The notes under the pieces were generated by a model. It worked only from the letters and a program-made list of their open reading frames with translations. It was not told where the DNA came from and ran no database searches. A stretch of DNA of 36,691 nucleotides, from NCBI GenBank assembly GCA_003170915.1, contig PMYB01000047.1, positions 1-36,691 on the forward strand, given 5' to 3'. Both the position numbers and the translations under genes were made by a program. This DNA comes from Bryobacterales bacterium. Lineage in GTDB: Bacteria; Acidobacteriota; Terriglobia; Bryobacterales; Bryobacteraceae. Shown one piece after another: positions 1-7,435 of this stretch (position 1 is its first letter; each line of letters begins with the position of its first letter).

Positions 1-162
1 AACATGCGCGCCTCCACCGCCGACGACGCCATTCGCCTGGTGCCCCCGCGGATTTTGAACCTGGAACAGGCCATCGAGTTCATCCGCGAAGGCGAATACG
101 TGGAAGTGACGCCGCAATCCATCCGGCTGCGCAAGAAGGTGCTGAAGGCGAACCAGCGGTAG
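1..162 (+). CDS. typA: TypA/BipA ribosome-associated GTPase, C-terminal fragment
   Basis: The reading frame is open from the left edge and ends at TAG 160-162, giving the last 53 residues. The segment NMRAS, then [17 protein letters not shown], then [13 protein letters not shown] matches the C-terminal domain of BipA/TypA, where the E. coli protein has NIRA, ILVPP, LEQALEFI and VEVTPTSIRIRK. Known family role: a translational GTPase of the EF-G type that assists 50S subunit assembly and stress responses. The GTPase domain lies outside the window. The protein ends soon after the LRKK motif, without the longer basic tail of some orthologues. The identification rests on this one diagnostic C-terminal block. 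Confidence 0.9.
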   Translation, partial: NMRASTADDAIRLVPPRILNLEQAIEFIREGEYVEVTPQSIRLRKKVLKANQR

Positions 163-167
163 TGACT

Positions 168-1121
168 CTAATATTTCGCCAGCTCCTCGAAATCCACGTT
201 CCCGCCGGAGAGCACCACGCCGATGGTCCGGATTCCGGCGGGCAGTTTCCGGAAGAGCACGGCCGCGGCGGGCACTGCGCCGCTGGGTTCCACCAGTATC
301 TTCAGGCGCAGCAGCAGGAACTTCACCGCCGAGCGGATCTCGCCGTCGCTCACCAGCGCCACGCGCTCCACCAGTTTGTGCAGAACCGGGAAGGTCAGTT
401 GCCCGGGCCTGGGCGCGCGCAAGCCATCGGCGATGGTCTCGGGATGGGCCACCGTCACAGGCTCGCCCGCCTGCATCGAGAGAAAGGTGTCGTTGGCGCC
501 TTCCGGCTCGGCGCCGAACACACGGATGGCGGGGTCGATGGCCTTGGCGATGGTGGCGCATCCCGAAAGCAGGCCGCCGCCGCCCACGGGCGCAATCAGA
601 GCATCGAGCGGACCGGCTTCCTCGATCAACTCCAACGCCGCGGTGCCTTGCCCGGCCATGATCATGGGATGGTCGAACGGCGGCACCAGCGTGCCGCCCG
701 TCTCCGCCAAAATCCGCGACGCGATCTCTTCCCGGCTATCCGTGAAGCGGTTGTAGGTGACGATGGTGGCCCCTCGGGAACGGGTGGCTTCCATCTTCGA
801 GCGCGGCGCGTCCTCGGGCATTACGATGGTGGCCCGGGACCCCACGTGCTGCGCCGCGATGGCCACGGCCTGGGCATGGTTTCCCGAGGAATAGGTCACG
901 ATCCCGCGCGCCAGCGCGTCCTCCGACAGCGACAGAATCAGGTTCGAGGCGCCGCGAATCTTGAACGCTCCACCGCGCTGGAAGTTCTCGCACTTGAAGA
1001 ACGCGCGAACGCCCGCTTCGCCGTCGAAACCCGCCGAAGTAAACACCGGCGTCCGCCGCGCCAGCGGGCGAATCCGCTCCGCGGCCGCGCGCACATCGTC
1101 TGCTTGGATTGCCAGGTCCAT
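168..1121 (-). CDS. Threonine dehydratase-like PLP enzyme (serine/threonine ammonia-lyase or racemase)
   Basis: About 317 residues, a fold-type II PLP enzyme. Lys54 in the GAFKIRGA motif is the expected Schiff-base lysine. SSGNHAQA is the substrate/cofactor loop and VGGGGLLSG the glycine-rich loop that holds the PLP phosphate. The length fits the short catabolic threonine dehydratase/serine racemase branch without a C-terminal ACT domain. Likely reaction: deamination of L-threonine to 2-oxobutyrate and/or L-serine to pyruvate; racemase activity cannot be excluded. I start it at ATG 1121; a TTG at 1139 would add six residues, and neither has a clear ribosome binding site. It is transcribed away from the 2-oxoacid oxidoreductase operon with about 120 bp between. 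Its 2-oxoacid product could feed that operon, but this is inference from position only. Confidence 0.88.
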   Translation of the reverse strand: MDLAIQADDVRAAAERIRPLARRTPVFTSAGFDGEAGVRAFFKCENFQRGGAFKIRGASNLILSLSEDALARGIVTYSSGNHAQAVAIAAQHVGSRATIVMPEDAPRSKMEATRSRGATIVTYNRFTDSREEIASRILAETGGTLVPPFDHPMIMAGQGTAALELIEEAGPLDALIAPVGGGGLLSGCATIAKAIDPAIRVFGAEPEGANDTFLSMQAGEPVTVAHPETIADGLRAPRPGQLTFPVLHKLVERVALVSDGEIRSAVKFLLLRLKILVEPSGAVPAAAVLFRKLPAGIRTIGVVLSGGNVDFEELAKY

Positions 1122-1240
1122 GGCTTTGAGTCTAGCCAATTCATGCCGCGAATTCTCAGCCGCTGAGTATCGCGGCGGCGCTTTCCTCAGTGGCCCTTGC
1201 CGTGCAGGTATATCATAAGAGTCACATCTGGAGGGCCCAC

Positions 1241-1459
1241 ATGGCCAAAGGTTTCGTTGCCATTACCGTCGAGCGCTGCAAGGGGTGTGGGTTCTGCGTG
1301 GAGTTCTGCCCCACCCATGTTCTGTCTCTTTCTTCCGCTTTCAATTCTACGGGATACCATCCGCCGCACGTCGTAGCTGCTGAGAAATGCAGTGGTTGCG
1401 ATCTCTGCGGCATGTACTGCCCGGATTTCGCCATTTTTGGAGCCCGTTATGCACGCTGA
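1241..1459 (+). CDS. korD: 2-oxoacid:ferredoxin oxidoreductase, delta (ferredoxin) subunit
   Basis: A 72-residue 2x[4Fe-4S] ferredoxin with two complete motifs: C13-x2-C16-x2-C19-x3-C23-P and C50-x2-C53-x2-C56-x3-C60-P. In this enzyme family the delta subunit relays electrons from the thiamine-diphosphate site to external ferredoxin. The ATG at 1241 is chosen because TCTGGAGGG lies 5-12 bases before it and MAKGFVAITVERC is the usual N-terminus. An upstream in-frame start near 1190 would add residues unlike the family. Its last codons overlap the start of the alpha-subunit gene (ATG 1449). It heads a four-gene run in the order delta-alpha-beta-gamma, as in other Kor-type operons. Confidence 0.92.
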   Translation: MAKGFVAITVERCKGCGFCVEFCPTHVLSLSSAFNSTGYHPPHVVAAEKCSGCDLCGMYCPDFAIFGARYAR

Positions 1460-2606
1460 TCCCAAGGGAGTTCTCACGGGTGTTCATTTTCTCGACGGTG
1501 ATCATGCCTGCTGTGAGGGAACTCTCGCTGCCGGTGCGCGATTTGCCGCAGGATACCCCATTACCCCCTCCACCGAGGTGGTCGAGCGATTCGCGTCCAG
1601 GATCCCCACGGTGGGTGGCATCTTCATCCAAATGGAGGACGAACTGGCCGCTTCCATCGCCATCCAGGGCGCGGTCTGGGCAGGCGCGAAGGCCTTTACG
1701 GTCACTTCCGGACCCGGTTTCTCGCTCATGATGGAACACATCGGCCTGGCTGCCATGACCGAAACCCCTTGCGTGTTCGTCGACGTGCAGCGAGGCGGCC
1801 CCTCGACGGGCCTTCCCACCCTGCCCGGCCAGGCGGACATGATGCAAGCCAGGTGGGGCTCCCACGGCGACTACGGAATCATCGCGCTGTGCCCCAACTC
1901 TCCGCAGGAATGCTTCGACCTCACCATCCAGGCGTTCAATCTCTCCGAAGAGTTTCGCGTCCCGGTGATGATGATGATGGATGAGTGCGTCGGCCACATG
2001 ACGGAAAAGGTGGTCATTCCCGAGCCCGATCAGATCGAGATTACGCCGCGCCGCTACACCAAGCTTCCGCCGGAGGAGTACCGGCCGTTCGAGCCGCGCG
2101 AGGACCTGGTCCCCGACATGGCGCGCACGGGCGAAGGCTACAGGTTCCATATCACGGGCCTGACGCACGACGAACGCGGTTATCCCAACATGAGCGTGGA
2201 AACGCAGGACCGCCTGGTGAGACGCCTGCTAGCCAAGTTGAACCCGCTGGCCAATGGCCGCTCCCTGTGCGAAACCGAGAATCTGGAAGATGCCGACGTG
2301 GTGGTGGTCTCTTATGGCATCACGTCGCGCGTGGCGCAGCGCGCCATCCAACTTGCGCGCTCGCGCGGCATTCGCGCCGGCAAGTTCCGCCTGATCACGG
2401 CGTGGCCGTTCCCCGCCGAGCGCATCCGCGAGTTGGCCGGCCGCGTGAAGGCCTTCGTGGTGCCCGAGCTGAATCTCGGCCAGATGGTCCTCGAAGTGGA
2501 ACGCGCCGCCGCGGGCCAAGCCAAAGTGATCCCCGTCAGCCACGCGGGAGGCACCGTGCACAATCCCGACACCATTCTCAATGCCATTGTGGAGGCGGCC
2601 CGATGA
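1449..2606 (+). CDS. korA: 2-oxoacid:ferredoxin oxidoreductase, alpha subunit (2-oxoglutarate type)
   Basis: 385 residues. It opens with the pyrimidine-domain signature GYPITPSTEVVERF and carries TSGPGFSLMMEHIGLAAMTE and DVQRGGPSTGLPT, both typical of KorA/VorA alpha subunits. With the beta subunit it forms the thiamine-diphosphate site that oxidatively decarboxylates a 2-oxoacid to acyl-CoA and reduces ferredoxin in the cytoplasm. The start at 1449 overlaps the ferredoxin stop by 11 bases, suggesting translational coupling. Longer starts (for example at 1392) lie inside the ferredoxin gene and add non-homologous residues. The 3' end overlaps the beta gene as ATGA. The four-subunit layout favours 2-oxoglutarate, but 2-oxoisovalerate or 2-oxobutyrate cannot be excluded from sequence alone. 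Confidence 0.92.
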   Translation: MHADPKGVLTGVHFLDGDHACCEGTLAAGARFAAGYPITPSTEVVERFASRIPTVGGIFIQMEDELAASIAIQGAVWAGAKAFTVTSGPGFSLMMEHIGLAAMTETPCVFVDVQRGGPSTGLPTLPGQADMMQARWGSHGDYGIIALCPNSPQECFDLTIQAFNLSEEFRVPVMMMMDECVGHMTEKVVIPEPDQIEITPRRYTKLPPEEYRPFEPREDLVPDMARTGEGYRFHITGLTHDERGYPNMSVETQDRLVRRLLAKLNPLANGRSLCETENLEDADVVVVSYGITSRVAQRAIQLARSRGIRAGKFRLITAWPFPAERIRELAGRVKAFVVPELNLGQMVLEVERAAAGQAKVIPVSHAGGTVHNPDTILNAIVEAAR

Positions 2607-3487
2607 CCCCGACGACTCTCGAAATCCCCGATGGCGCCCAGAACCCCGTCGAGCCGTTCCTCCGCATGGACCGGATGCCGCACATCTGGTGCCCCGGATG
2701 CGGCATCGGCACCACGGTCAACTGCTTCACCCGCGCGCTGCTCGATTCCAAAGTGAACCTCGACAAGGTGGCGATAGTCTCGGGGATCGGCTGCACCGGC
2801 CGCGTGGCCGGGTACGCGCGCCTGGATTCCTTCCACACCACCCACGGGCGCGCCATCCCCTTCGCCACGGGAATGAAACTCGCCAATCCCGAGCTTCAGG
2901 TGGTGGTTTATTCGGGCGACGGCGACCTGTTTGCGATCGGCGGCAACCACTTCATCCACGCCGCGCGCCGCAACATGGACCTCAAGGTGATCTGCGTGAA
3001 CAACATGACTTACGCCATGACCGGCGGCCAGTCGTCCTCCACCACCCCCGCGCATGTCATTAGCGCCACCGCACCCTATGGCGCGTTCGAGCCGACCTTC
3101 AACCTGGTGGCGCTGGCCGAAGCCGCCGGCGCATCCTACGTGGCGCGCTGGACCACCTATCACGTCAAGCAGCTCAGCCGTTCCATGGAAGAGGTGCTCC
3201 ACAAGAAGGGTTTCTGCTTCATCGAAGTGCTTTCGCCCTGCCCCACGCTCTACCAGCGCCGCAACAAAATGGGAGATGGCCTCGACGCCATGAAGTACTA
3301 CAAGCAAGCCAGCAAGATTCGCAACGGCGCGCCTACCGGCGAGTGCACCCTTTCAAAAAGCGGCGAGATCGTAGTCGGAAAGTTCGTGGACCGCGACCGC
3401 CCCGATTATCTCGAACTGCTCCGCGCGCAGATGACCGAGGCGCTGGGCGAGCGCTACGTGGAATCGGAGGCGTCATGCAGTTGCTAA
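2603..3487 (+). CDS. korB: 2-oxoacid:ferredoxin oxidoreductase, beta subunit (TPP-binding)
   Basis: 294 residues. The motif WCPGCGIG (Cys30, Cys33) and the thiamine-diphosphate/Mg2+ motif starting at GDGDLFAIGG and ending in VICVNN are both present, followed by AMTGGQSSSTTP, a hallmark of KorB/VorB beta subunits. The start at 2603 overlaps the alpha-subunit stop (ATGA), so the two are probably translationally coupled. A longer frame extends upstream to 1985 but is only an overlap with the alpha gene. The C-terminus is cysteine-rich (SCSC), with Cys residues just before the stop. It overlaps the gamma gene by 13 bases. Role: binds thiamine diphosphate and performs the decarboxylation step. Confidence 0.92.
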   Translation: MTPTTLEIPDGAQNPVEPFLRMDRMPHIWCPGCGIGTTVNCFTRALLDSKVNLDKVAIVSGIGCTGRVAGYARLDSFHTTHGRAIPFATGMKLANPELQVVVYSGDGDLFAIGGNHFIHAARRNMDLKVICVNNMTYAMTGGQSSSTTPAHVISATAPYGAFEPTFNLVALAEAAGASYVARWTTYHVKQLSRSMEEVLHKKGFCFIEVLSPCPTLYQRRNKMGDGLDAMKYYKQASKIRNGAPTGECTLSKSGEIVVGKFVDRDRPDYLELLRAQMTEALGERYVESEASCSC

Positions 3488-4077
3488 CCGAGATTCGGGT
3501 TGCGGGATTCGGCGGCCAGGGCGTGATCCTCGCGGCCGCCGTCATCGGCAAGGCCGCGGCCATCTACCAGGGCGGCTACGCCACCATGACCCAGGCTTTC
3601 GGCCCCGAGGCGCGCGGCGGCTCTTCGAGCGCGCAGGTGATCCTCTCCACCGAGCCCATTCTCTACCCGTACGTCGCCCACCCCGACGTCCTGGTGGTAA
3701 TGTCGCAAGAAGCCTACACGCGCTTCGCGCCCCAGTTGAAGCCCGGCGGCATTCTCATCGCCGAGCAGGAGCTGGTTCATATCGATAAGATGCCCAGCGG
3801 CATAAGGGTCTACGGGGTTCCAGCTACGCGCCTGGCCGAAGAGCTGGGGCGCAAGGTGGTGCTGAACATCGTGATGGTGGGCTTCTTCGGCGCGGTGACC
3901 AACCTGCTCGACCCGGATGCATTACGCAAGGCCGTCGCAGATTCCGTGCCGCCGGCGATGCAGAAGCTGAACCTTCAGGCGTTCGATAAAGGCTTCGAAT
4001 ACGGGGCGACGCTGGTCCACACGCTGGCGGAAAAGGGCGAAGAGGGACACCCGGTTTCCATGGAGACGGAGTCGTAG
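3475..4077 (+). CDS. korC: 2-oxoacid:ferredoxin oxidoreductase, gamma subunit
   Basis: 200 residues of the POR/KOR gamma family. The N-terminal RVAGFGGQGVILAA motif, then TQAFGPEARGGSSSAQV, is the standard signature of this subunit, which contributes to CoA binding and closing of the active site. The start at 3475 overlaps the end of the beta gene by 13 bases. It is the last gene of the delta-alpha-beta-gamma run. The next gene begins 63 bases on, with a TATACT box at 4100-4105 but no convincing -35, so the E1 genes downstream may be read through from this operon or have their own promoter. Confidence 0.9.
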   Translation: MQLLTEIRVAGFGGQGVILAAAVIGKAAAIYQGGYATMTQAFGPEARGGSSSAQVILSTEPILYPYVAHPDVLVVMSQEAYTRFAPQLKPGGILIAEQELVHIDKMPSGIRVYGVPATRLAEELGRKVVLNIVMVGFFGAVTNLLDPDALRKAVADSVPPAMQKLNLQAFDKGFEYGATLVHTLAEKGEEGHPVSMETES

Positions 4078-4140
4078 AACCCAAACCCACCAGACGCGTT
4101 ATACTACTCCCATACACTTGCACGGGCGAGGAATCCCTTG

Positions 4141-5106
4141 ATGAGCGCGGCCGACTTGGCGCACAACTGTCTGTATTACATGTCGCTCATGCGGGAGGTG
4201 GAAGACCGCATCGAGCGCAAGCTCTACCGCCAGGGCAAGATCGTGGGCGGCGTCTATGTGGGACGCGGGCAGGAAGCCATTCCGGTGGGCACCGCGCTCG
4301 TGGCCGAGCCGGGCGACGTTCTGTTCCCTTCCCACCGCGACATGGCCGTGTTTCTCATCCGCGGCGTCACTCCCGGGCGCATCCTGGCACAGTACATGGG
4401 GCGCGCCGGCGGCGTCACCGGCGGACGCGACGCCAACATGCACATGGGCGACTTGAATCACAATATCGTTTCCATCATCAGCGCCCTGGCGGCCACCGTT
4501 CCAGTGGCGGCGGGCGCGGCTCTGGCGCTCCGCTATCAGGGTAAGAACGGCGTGGTCTTTTCCTATTTCGGCGAAGGCTCGACCAGCCGCGGCGACTGGC
4601 ACGAGGGCGTGAACTTCGCCACCGTGCAGAAGCTGCCGGTGGTGTTCCTCTGCAACAACAACCAGTACGCCTACTCGACGCCGCTCTCCCTGCAAATGGC
4701 CTGCGCCAACGTGGCCGACCGCGGCCCGGCCTACAACATGCCGGCCGAAATCGTGGACGGCAACGACGTGCTGGCTGTTTACGAAGCCACCCGGCGCGCC
4801 GTCGAGTATGCGCGTGCGGGCAACGGACCCTATCTTCTCGAGTGCAAGACTTTCCGCATGACCGGCCACTCCGCGCACGACGCCGCACACTACGTCCCCA
4901 AAGACCTCTTCGAGGAGTGGGGCAAGCTCGACCCCATCACCCGTTTCGAAGCCCGCATGTTGGCTGAAGGCTGGGGCACCCAGACCGAGATCGACGAGCT
5001 GCGCGCCGCCGTTCATCGAGAGGTCGATGAAGGCGTGGCGTGGGCCGAGCAGAGTCCCTATCCCGACCCCGCAACCCTGCTCGACGGCGTGTACGAGAGT
5101 TCGTAA
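4141..5106 (+). CDS. 2-oxoacid dehydrogenase E1 component, alpha subunit
   Basis: About 321 residues, matching E1 alpha subunits of pyruvate, branched-chain or acetoin dehydrogenases. The thiamine-diphosphate motif runs from FGEGSTSRGDWHEG (near residue 143) to VVFLCNNNQYA. GRGQEAIPVGTAL, LFPSHRD and GRDANMHMGD are typical substrate-channel and cofactor segments. With the next gene it forms the alpha2beta2 E1 that decarboxylates a 2-oxoacid and hands the acyl group to a lipoyl-E2. I start at ATG 4141, eight bases after GAGGA; a TTG at 4138 is possible. The stop is 2 bases before the beta gene. No E2 or E3 gene is in the window, so the exact substrate is undecided. Confidence 0.88.
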   Translation: MSAADLAHNCLYYMSLMREVEDRIERKLYRQGKIVGGVYVGRGQEAIPVGTALVAEPGDVLFPSHRDMAVFLIRGVTPGRILAQYMGRAGGVTGGRDANMHMGDLNHNIVSIISALAATVPVAAGAALALRYQGKNGVVFSYFGEGSTSRGDWHEGVNFATVQKLPVVFLCNNNQYAYSTPLSLQMACANVADRGPAYNMPAEIVDGNDVLAVYEATRRAVEYARAGNGPYLLECKTFRMTGHSAHDAAHYVPKDLFEEWGKLDPITRFEARMLAEGWGTQTEIDELRAAVHREVDEGVAWAEQSPYPDPATLLDGVYESS

Positions 5107-5108
5107 CC

Positions 5109-6080
5109 ATGTCCACTACCTACCTGGAAGCCATCCGCGAAGGGCTGTGGGAAGAGATGGAGCGCGATCCCAACGTGTTCCTGCTCGGGGAGGACATCGG
5201 CGCATACGGCGGCGCTTTCAAAGTGACCGCGGGCTTATTCGAACGCTTCGGCGCACGCCGCGTGGTGGATACGCCCATCTCCGAAGCGGCCATCGTGGGC
5301 GCGGCCATCGGCGCCGCGCTCATGGGGCTTCGTCCGGTGGCCGAAATGCAGTTCGCCGACTTCATCACCTGCGGTTTCGACCAGATCGTGAATTTCGCCG
5401 CCAAGTGCCGCTACCGCTGGAACGCCAGCGTCCCCATGGTGGTGCGCGCGCCTTCCGGCGGCGGAGTTCACGGCGGCCCGTTTCACTCGCAGAACCCCGA
5501 GATGTGGTTCGTGCGGACTCCCGGTCTCAAGGTGGTGGCCCCGGCCACCGCGTATGATGCCAAGGGCCTGATCAAATCGGCCATCCGCGACAACGACCCG
5601 GTGCTTTTCTTCGAGCACAAGGCTCTCTACCGCCGCATCAAAGAGGACCTGCCCACCGAGGAATACACCGTGCCCATCGGCAAAGCCAAGGTGGTGCGCG
5701 AAGGCACGGACCTGACCATCGTCACTTATGGCGCCATGGTCTGGGTGGCGCTCGAAGCCGCCGGCACGCTGGCCGAGGAGGGCGCTTCGGTCGAGGTGGT
5801 GGACCTGCGCACGCTGCTGCCGCTGGACCGCGAAACGGTTTGCGAAAGCGTCAAGAAGACGTCGAAGGTGCTGCTGCTGCACGAGGACACGCGCACCGGC
5901 GGCATGGCGGGCGAGCTGGCCGCCAGTATTAGCGAGAGCGTGTTCGAATACCTCGACGGGCCAATTGTGCGGGTGAGCGCGCCCGACACCCCGGTCCCTT
6001 ATAGCCCGCCGTTGGAGGATGCCTTTCTGCCCAATGCCGAAAAAGTTGTCGAGAAGGCTCGCTGGCTATTTCGCTATTGA
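5109..6080 (+). CDS. 2-oxoacid dehydrogenase E1 component, beta subunit
   Basis: 323 residues of the PdhB/BkdA2/AcoB family. LLGEDIGAYGGAFKVT near the start, DTPISEAAIVGAAIGAAL, EMQFADFI and the Gly/His-rich stretch APSGGGVHGGPFHSQNPE are characteristic of the beta-chain pyrimidine domain. The C-terminal transketolase-like domain holds DLRTLLPLD and LLLHEDTRTGG. It starts 2 bases after the alpha-gene stop and is certainly co-transcribed with it. A longer frame from 5040 lies in the alpha gene and is not needed. The last codons overlap the next gene. The missing E2/E3 genes must be encoded elsewhere, as is common for split complexes. Confidence 0.88.
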   Translation: MSTTYLEAIREGLWEEMERDPNVFLLGEDIGAYGGAFKVTAGLFERFGARRVVDTPISEAAIVGAAIGAALMGLRPVAEMQFADFITCGFDQIVNFAAKCRYRWNASVPMVVRAPSGGGVHGGPFHSQNPEMWFVRTPGLKVVAPATAYDAKGLIKSAIRDNDPVLFFEHKALYRRIKEDLPTEEYTVPIGKAKVVREGTDLTIVTYGAMVWVALEAAGTLAEEGASVEVVDLRTLLPLDRETVCESVKKTSKVLLLHEDTRTGGMAGELAASISESVFEYLDGPIVRVSAPDTPVPYSPPLEDAFLPNAEKVVEKARWLFRY

Positions 6081-6693
6081 GCTGCTGCTCGCGGCCGGCC
6101 TTCTAGCGGCCGATTCCGATTACCAGGCCGGAACCGCCGCCGCCGGAAAGGTGAAGGCGCTGGCGCTCGAAGACCGCCGCGGCAACCGCGCCGTCTTCGC
6201 GACCGTCGAGTTCCGCGTATCGCAATCGGCCTCCGATTTCATCGGCGCCCAGGTGCTGAAAGCGTACGGCGTGAACCGCGCCGGCCTGCTGCTCCACTCG
6301 GCAGGGCAAGGCGATCCCGCCCCCGACGATGCCGTCGCGGCGATCGGCGCAGCGCTGGGCGGCCTCGAGCCGGCCGTGGTGCGGTCGAGCGGTGGAGCAG
6401 TCTCTGTCACCGCGCCGGACGGCCGTTGCCGCGCTACGCTGGCGGCGAATGGCACGGTGGCGTTCGAGCGGTGCGGCCGAGGAGAACCCGTGCGCGCGCC
6501 CATCCGCGCCGCGTTCCAGATGGTTGACCCGGCGCATGGGCTCCAGCCGCGGGGCGAGACCATCCGCTCCAGCTCCGTGCAGGCCATCGCGCTGGGCAAG
6601 CAATTCGTGGTGCTTGCAGTGGAGGGCGAGCGGGACGACGCCCGCGTATCGGCCGCCCTCCGCCAGGTGCTGGTGCGCGTAGGCCGCAAGTAG
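6034..6693 (+). CDS. Secreted protein resembling the N-terminal part of neutral ceramidase-like proteins
   Basis: About 219 residues with an N-terminal signal peptide (basic MPKKLSRRLAG, then a hydrophobic run to GLLAA). The middle, VKALALEDRRGNRAVFATVEF, then VNRAGLLLHSAGQGDPAP and AAIGAALGGLEPAVV, has the layout of neutral/alkaline non-lysosomal ceramidase-like domains. In those the motif after the LLL strand is normally a metal-site HTHS-like segment; here it reads HSAGQGD, so catalysis is doubtful. The whole protein is also much shorter than a ceramidase. It overlaps the 3' end of the E1 beta gene by 47 bases. GGAGG at 6014-6018 abuts ATG 6019 and is 15 bases from ATG 6034, so the exact start is open. 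The family assignment is tentative. Confidence 0.55.
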   Translation: MPKKLSRRLAGYFAIELLLAAGLLAADSDYQAGTAAAGKVKALALEDRRGNRAVFATVEFRVSQSASDFIGAQVLKAYGVNRAGLLLHSAGQGDPAPDDAVAAIGAALGGLEPAVVRSSGGAVSVTAPDGRCRATLAANGTVAFERCGRGEPVRAPIRAAFQMVDPAHGLQPRGETIRSSSVQAIALGKQFVVLAVEGERDDARVSAALRQVLVRVGRK

Positions 6694-6844
6694 GAGATAT
6701 CATTCACGTCTTTGAGGATGGTTTGCGCCTGCTGACCAGAAACTGCGATTGATAGCGATGGTAAGTCAATTTGAGAGCGCCGCGAAACCCAAACTGCCCG
6801 GATGCTCCAAACGTGACCGGTAGCGCCTTGTCCCGGCCTGCGGT

Positions 6845-7258
6845 CTACTGTTTTATCACACGGCTCCCGCAACTTTCCAAGCCACCCGTGTCGAGTAGGA
6901 TCACCAGCCCGCGTCTGCATTTCTTCGCGGGCTTCGCCACGACGATCGGAGACCGAAACATCCTGAAACCGTCTGCTTGCGCATTAAGCTCATAATTCCC
7001 CGACTTCAGTTCACCGAATATGAACTTGCCGTCACCGGCGGTCACCATGGTGGCAACTTCTGTTCCGTCCTTAAGAACCTTCACTATTACGGCCGAAACA
7101 GGTCCACCCGTAGGATCAATGAGCTTTCCGCACACGCACCGAACTGGCTTGAGTCGCGGCTCTTTGCCGCAAATGACTTCGGCGCTCAAACTTCCGGCGG
7201 CGGGGAGAAGAAAAAGCCCAGCCATTATCGTCGCAAACAGGTTGCGCTTTTTTTCCAT
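6845..7258 (-). CDS. Small secreted protein with a carboxypeptidase-regulatory-like (Ig-like) domain
   Basis: 137 residues. Residues 1-24 form a signal peptide ending at LSA. Then comes a cysteine-containing linker (VICGKEP, VRCVCGKL) and one carboxypeptidase regulatory-like beta-sandwich: GKLIDPTGGPVSAVIVKV, then GKFIFGELKSGNYELNAQADGF. Two further Cys residues near the C-terminus could pair with those at the N-terminus. The ATG at 7258 is preferred because AAGGA precedes it by about 8 bases and because it gives a clean signal peptide; the frame runs further upstream without such a feature. In other proteins this fold is fused to TonB receptors or peptidases; here it stands alone. It is divergent from the TonB receptor at 7436. 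Function unknown. Confidence 0.75.
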   Translation of the reverse strand: MEKKRNLFATIMAGLFLLPAAGSLSAEVICGKEPRLKPVRCVCGKLIDPTGGPVSAVIVKVLKDGTEVATMVTAGDGKFIFGELKSGNYELNAQADGFRMFRSPIVVAKPAKKCRRGLVILLDTGGLESCGSRVIKQ

Positions 7259-7435
7259 AAGAAGTCCTTCAAGCAGCCGCGCAGCCGCGACAACCGACTT
7301 CGCCAACACCAAAGCGGACAGCGTGTCACGAATTGAAGCCTTGTTCTTGCCGTTCGTAGTATAGCTCAGGGGGGATAGCCGCCGTCCGCCAGATGCCGGC
7401 CCGCGCACGCCGCAAATAGAGCTATCATTCGTTCG

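Noticed and set aside
1140-1240. Promoter between the dehydratase and korD genes
   Set aside because: TTGCCG and AT-rich boxes exist, but spacings of 8 to 11 bases do not fit; none could be supported.
4078-4140. Promoter at TATACT 4100-4105
   Set aside because: The -10-like box has no acceptable -35 at 16-18 bases; not listed as a promoter.
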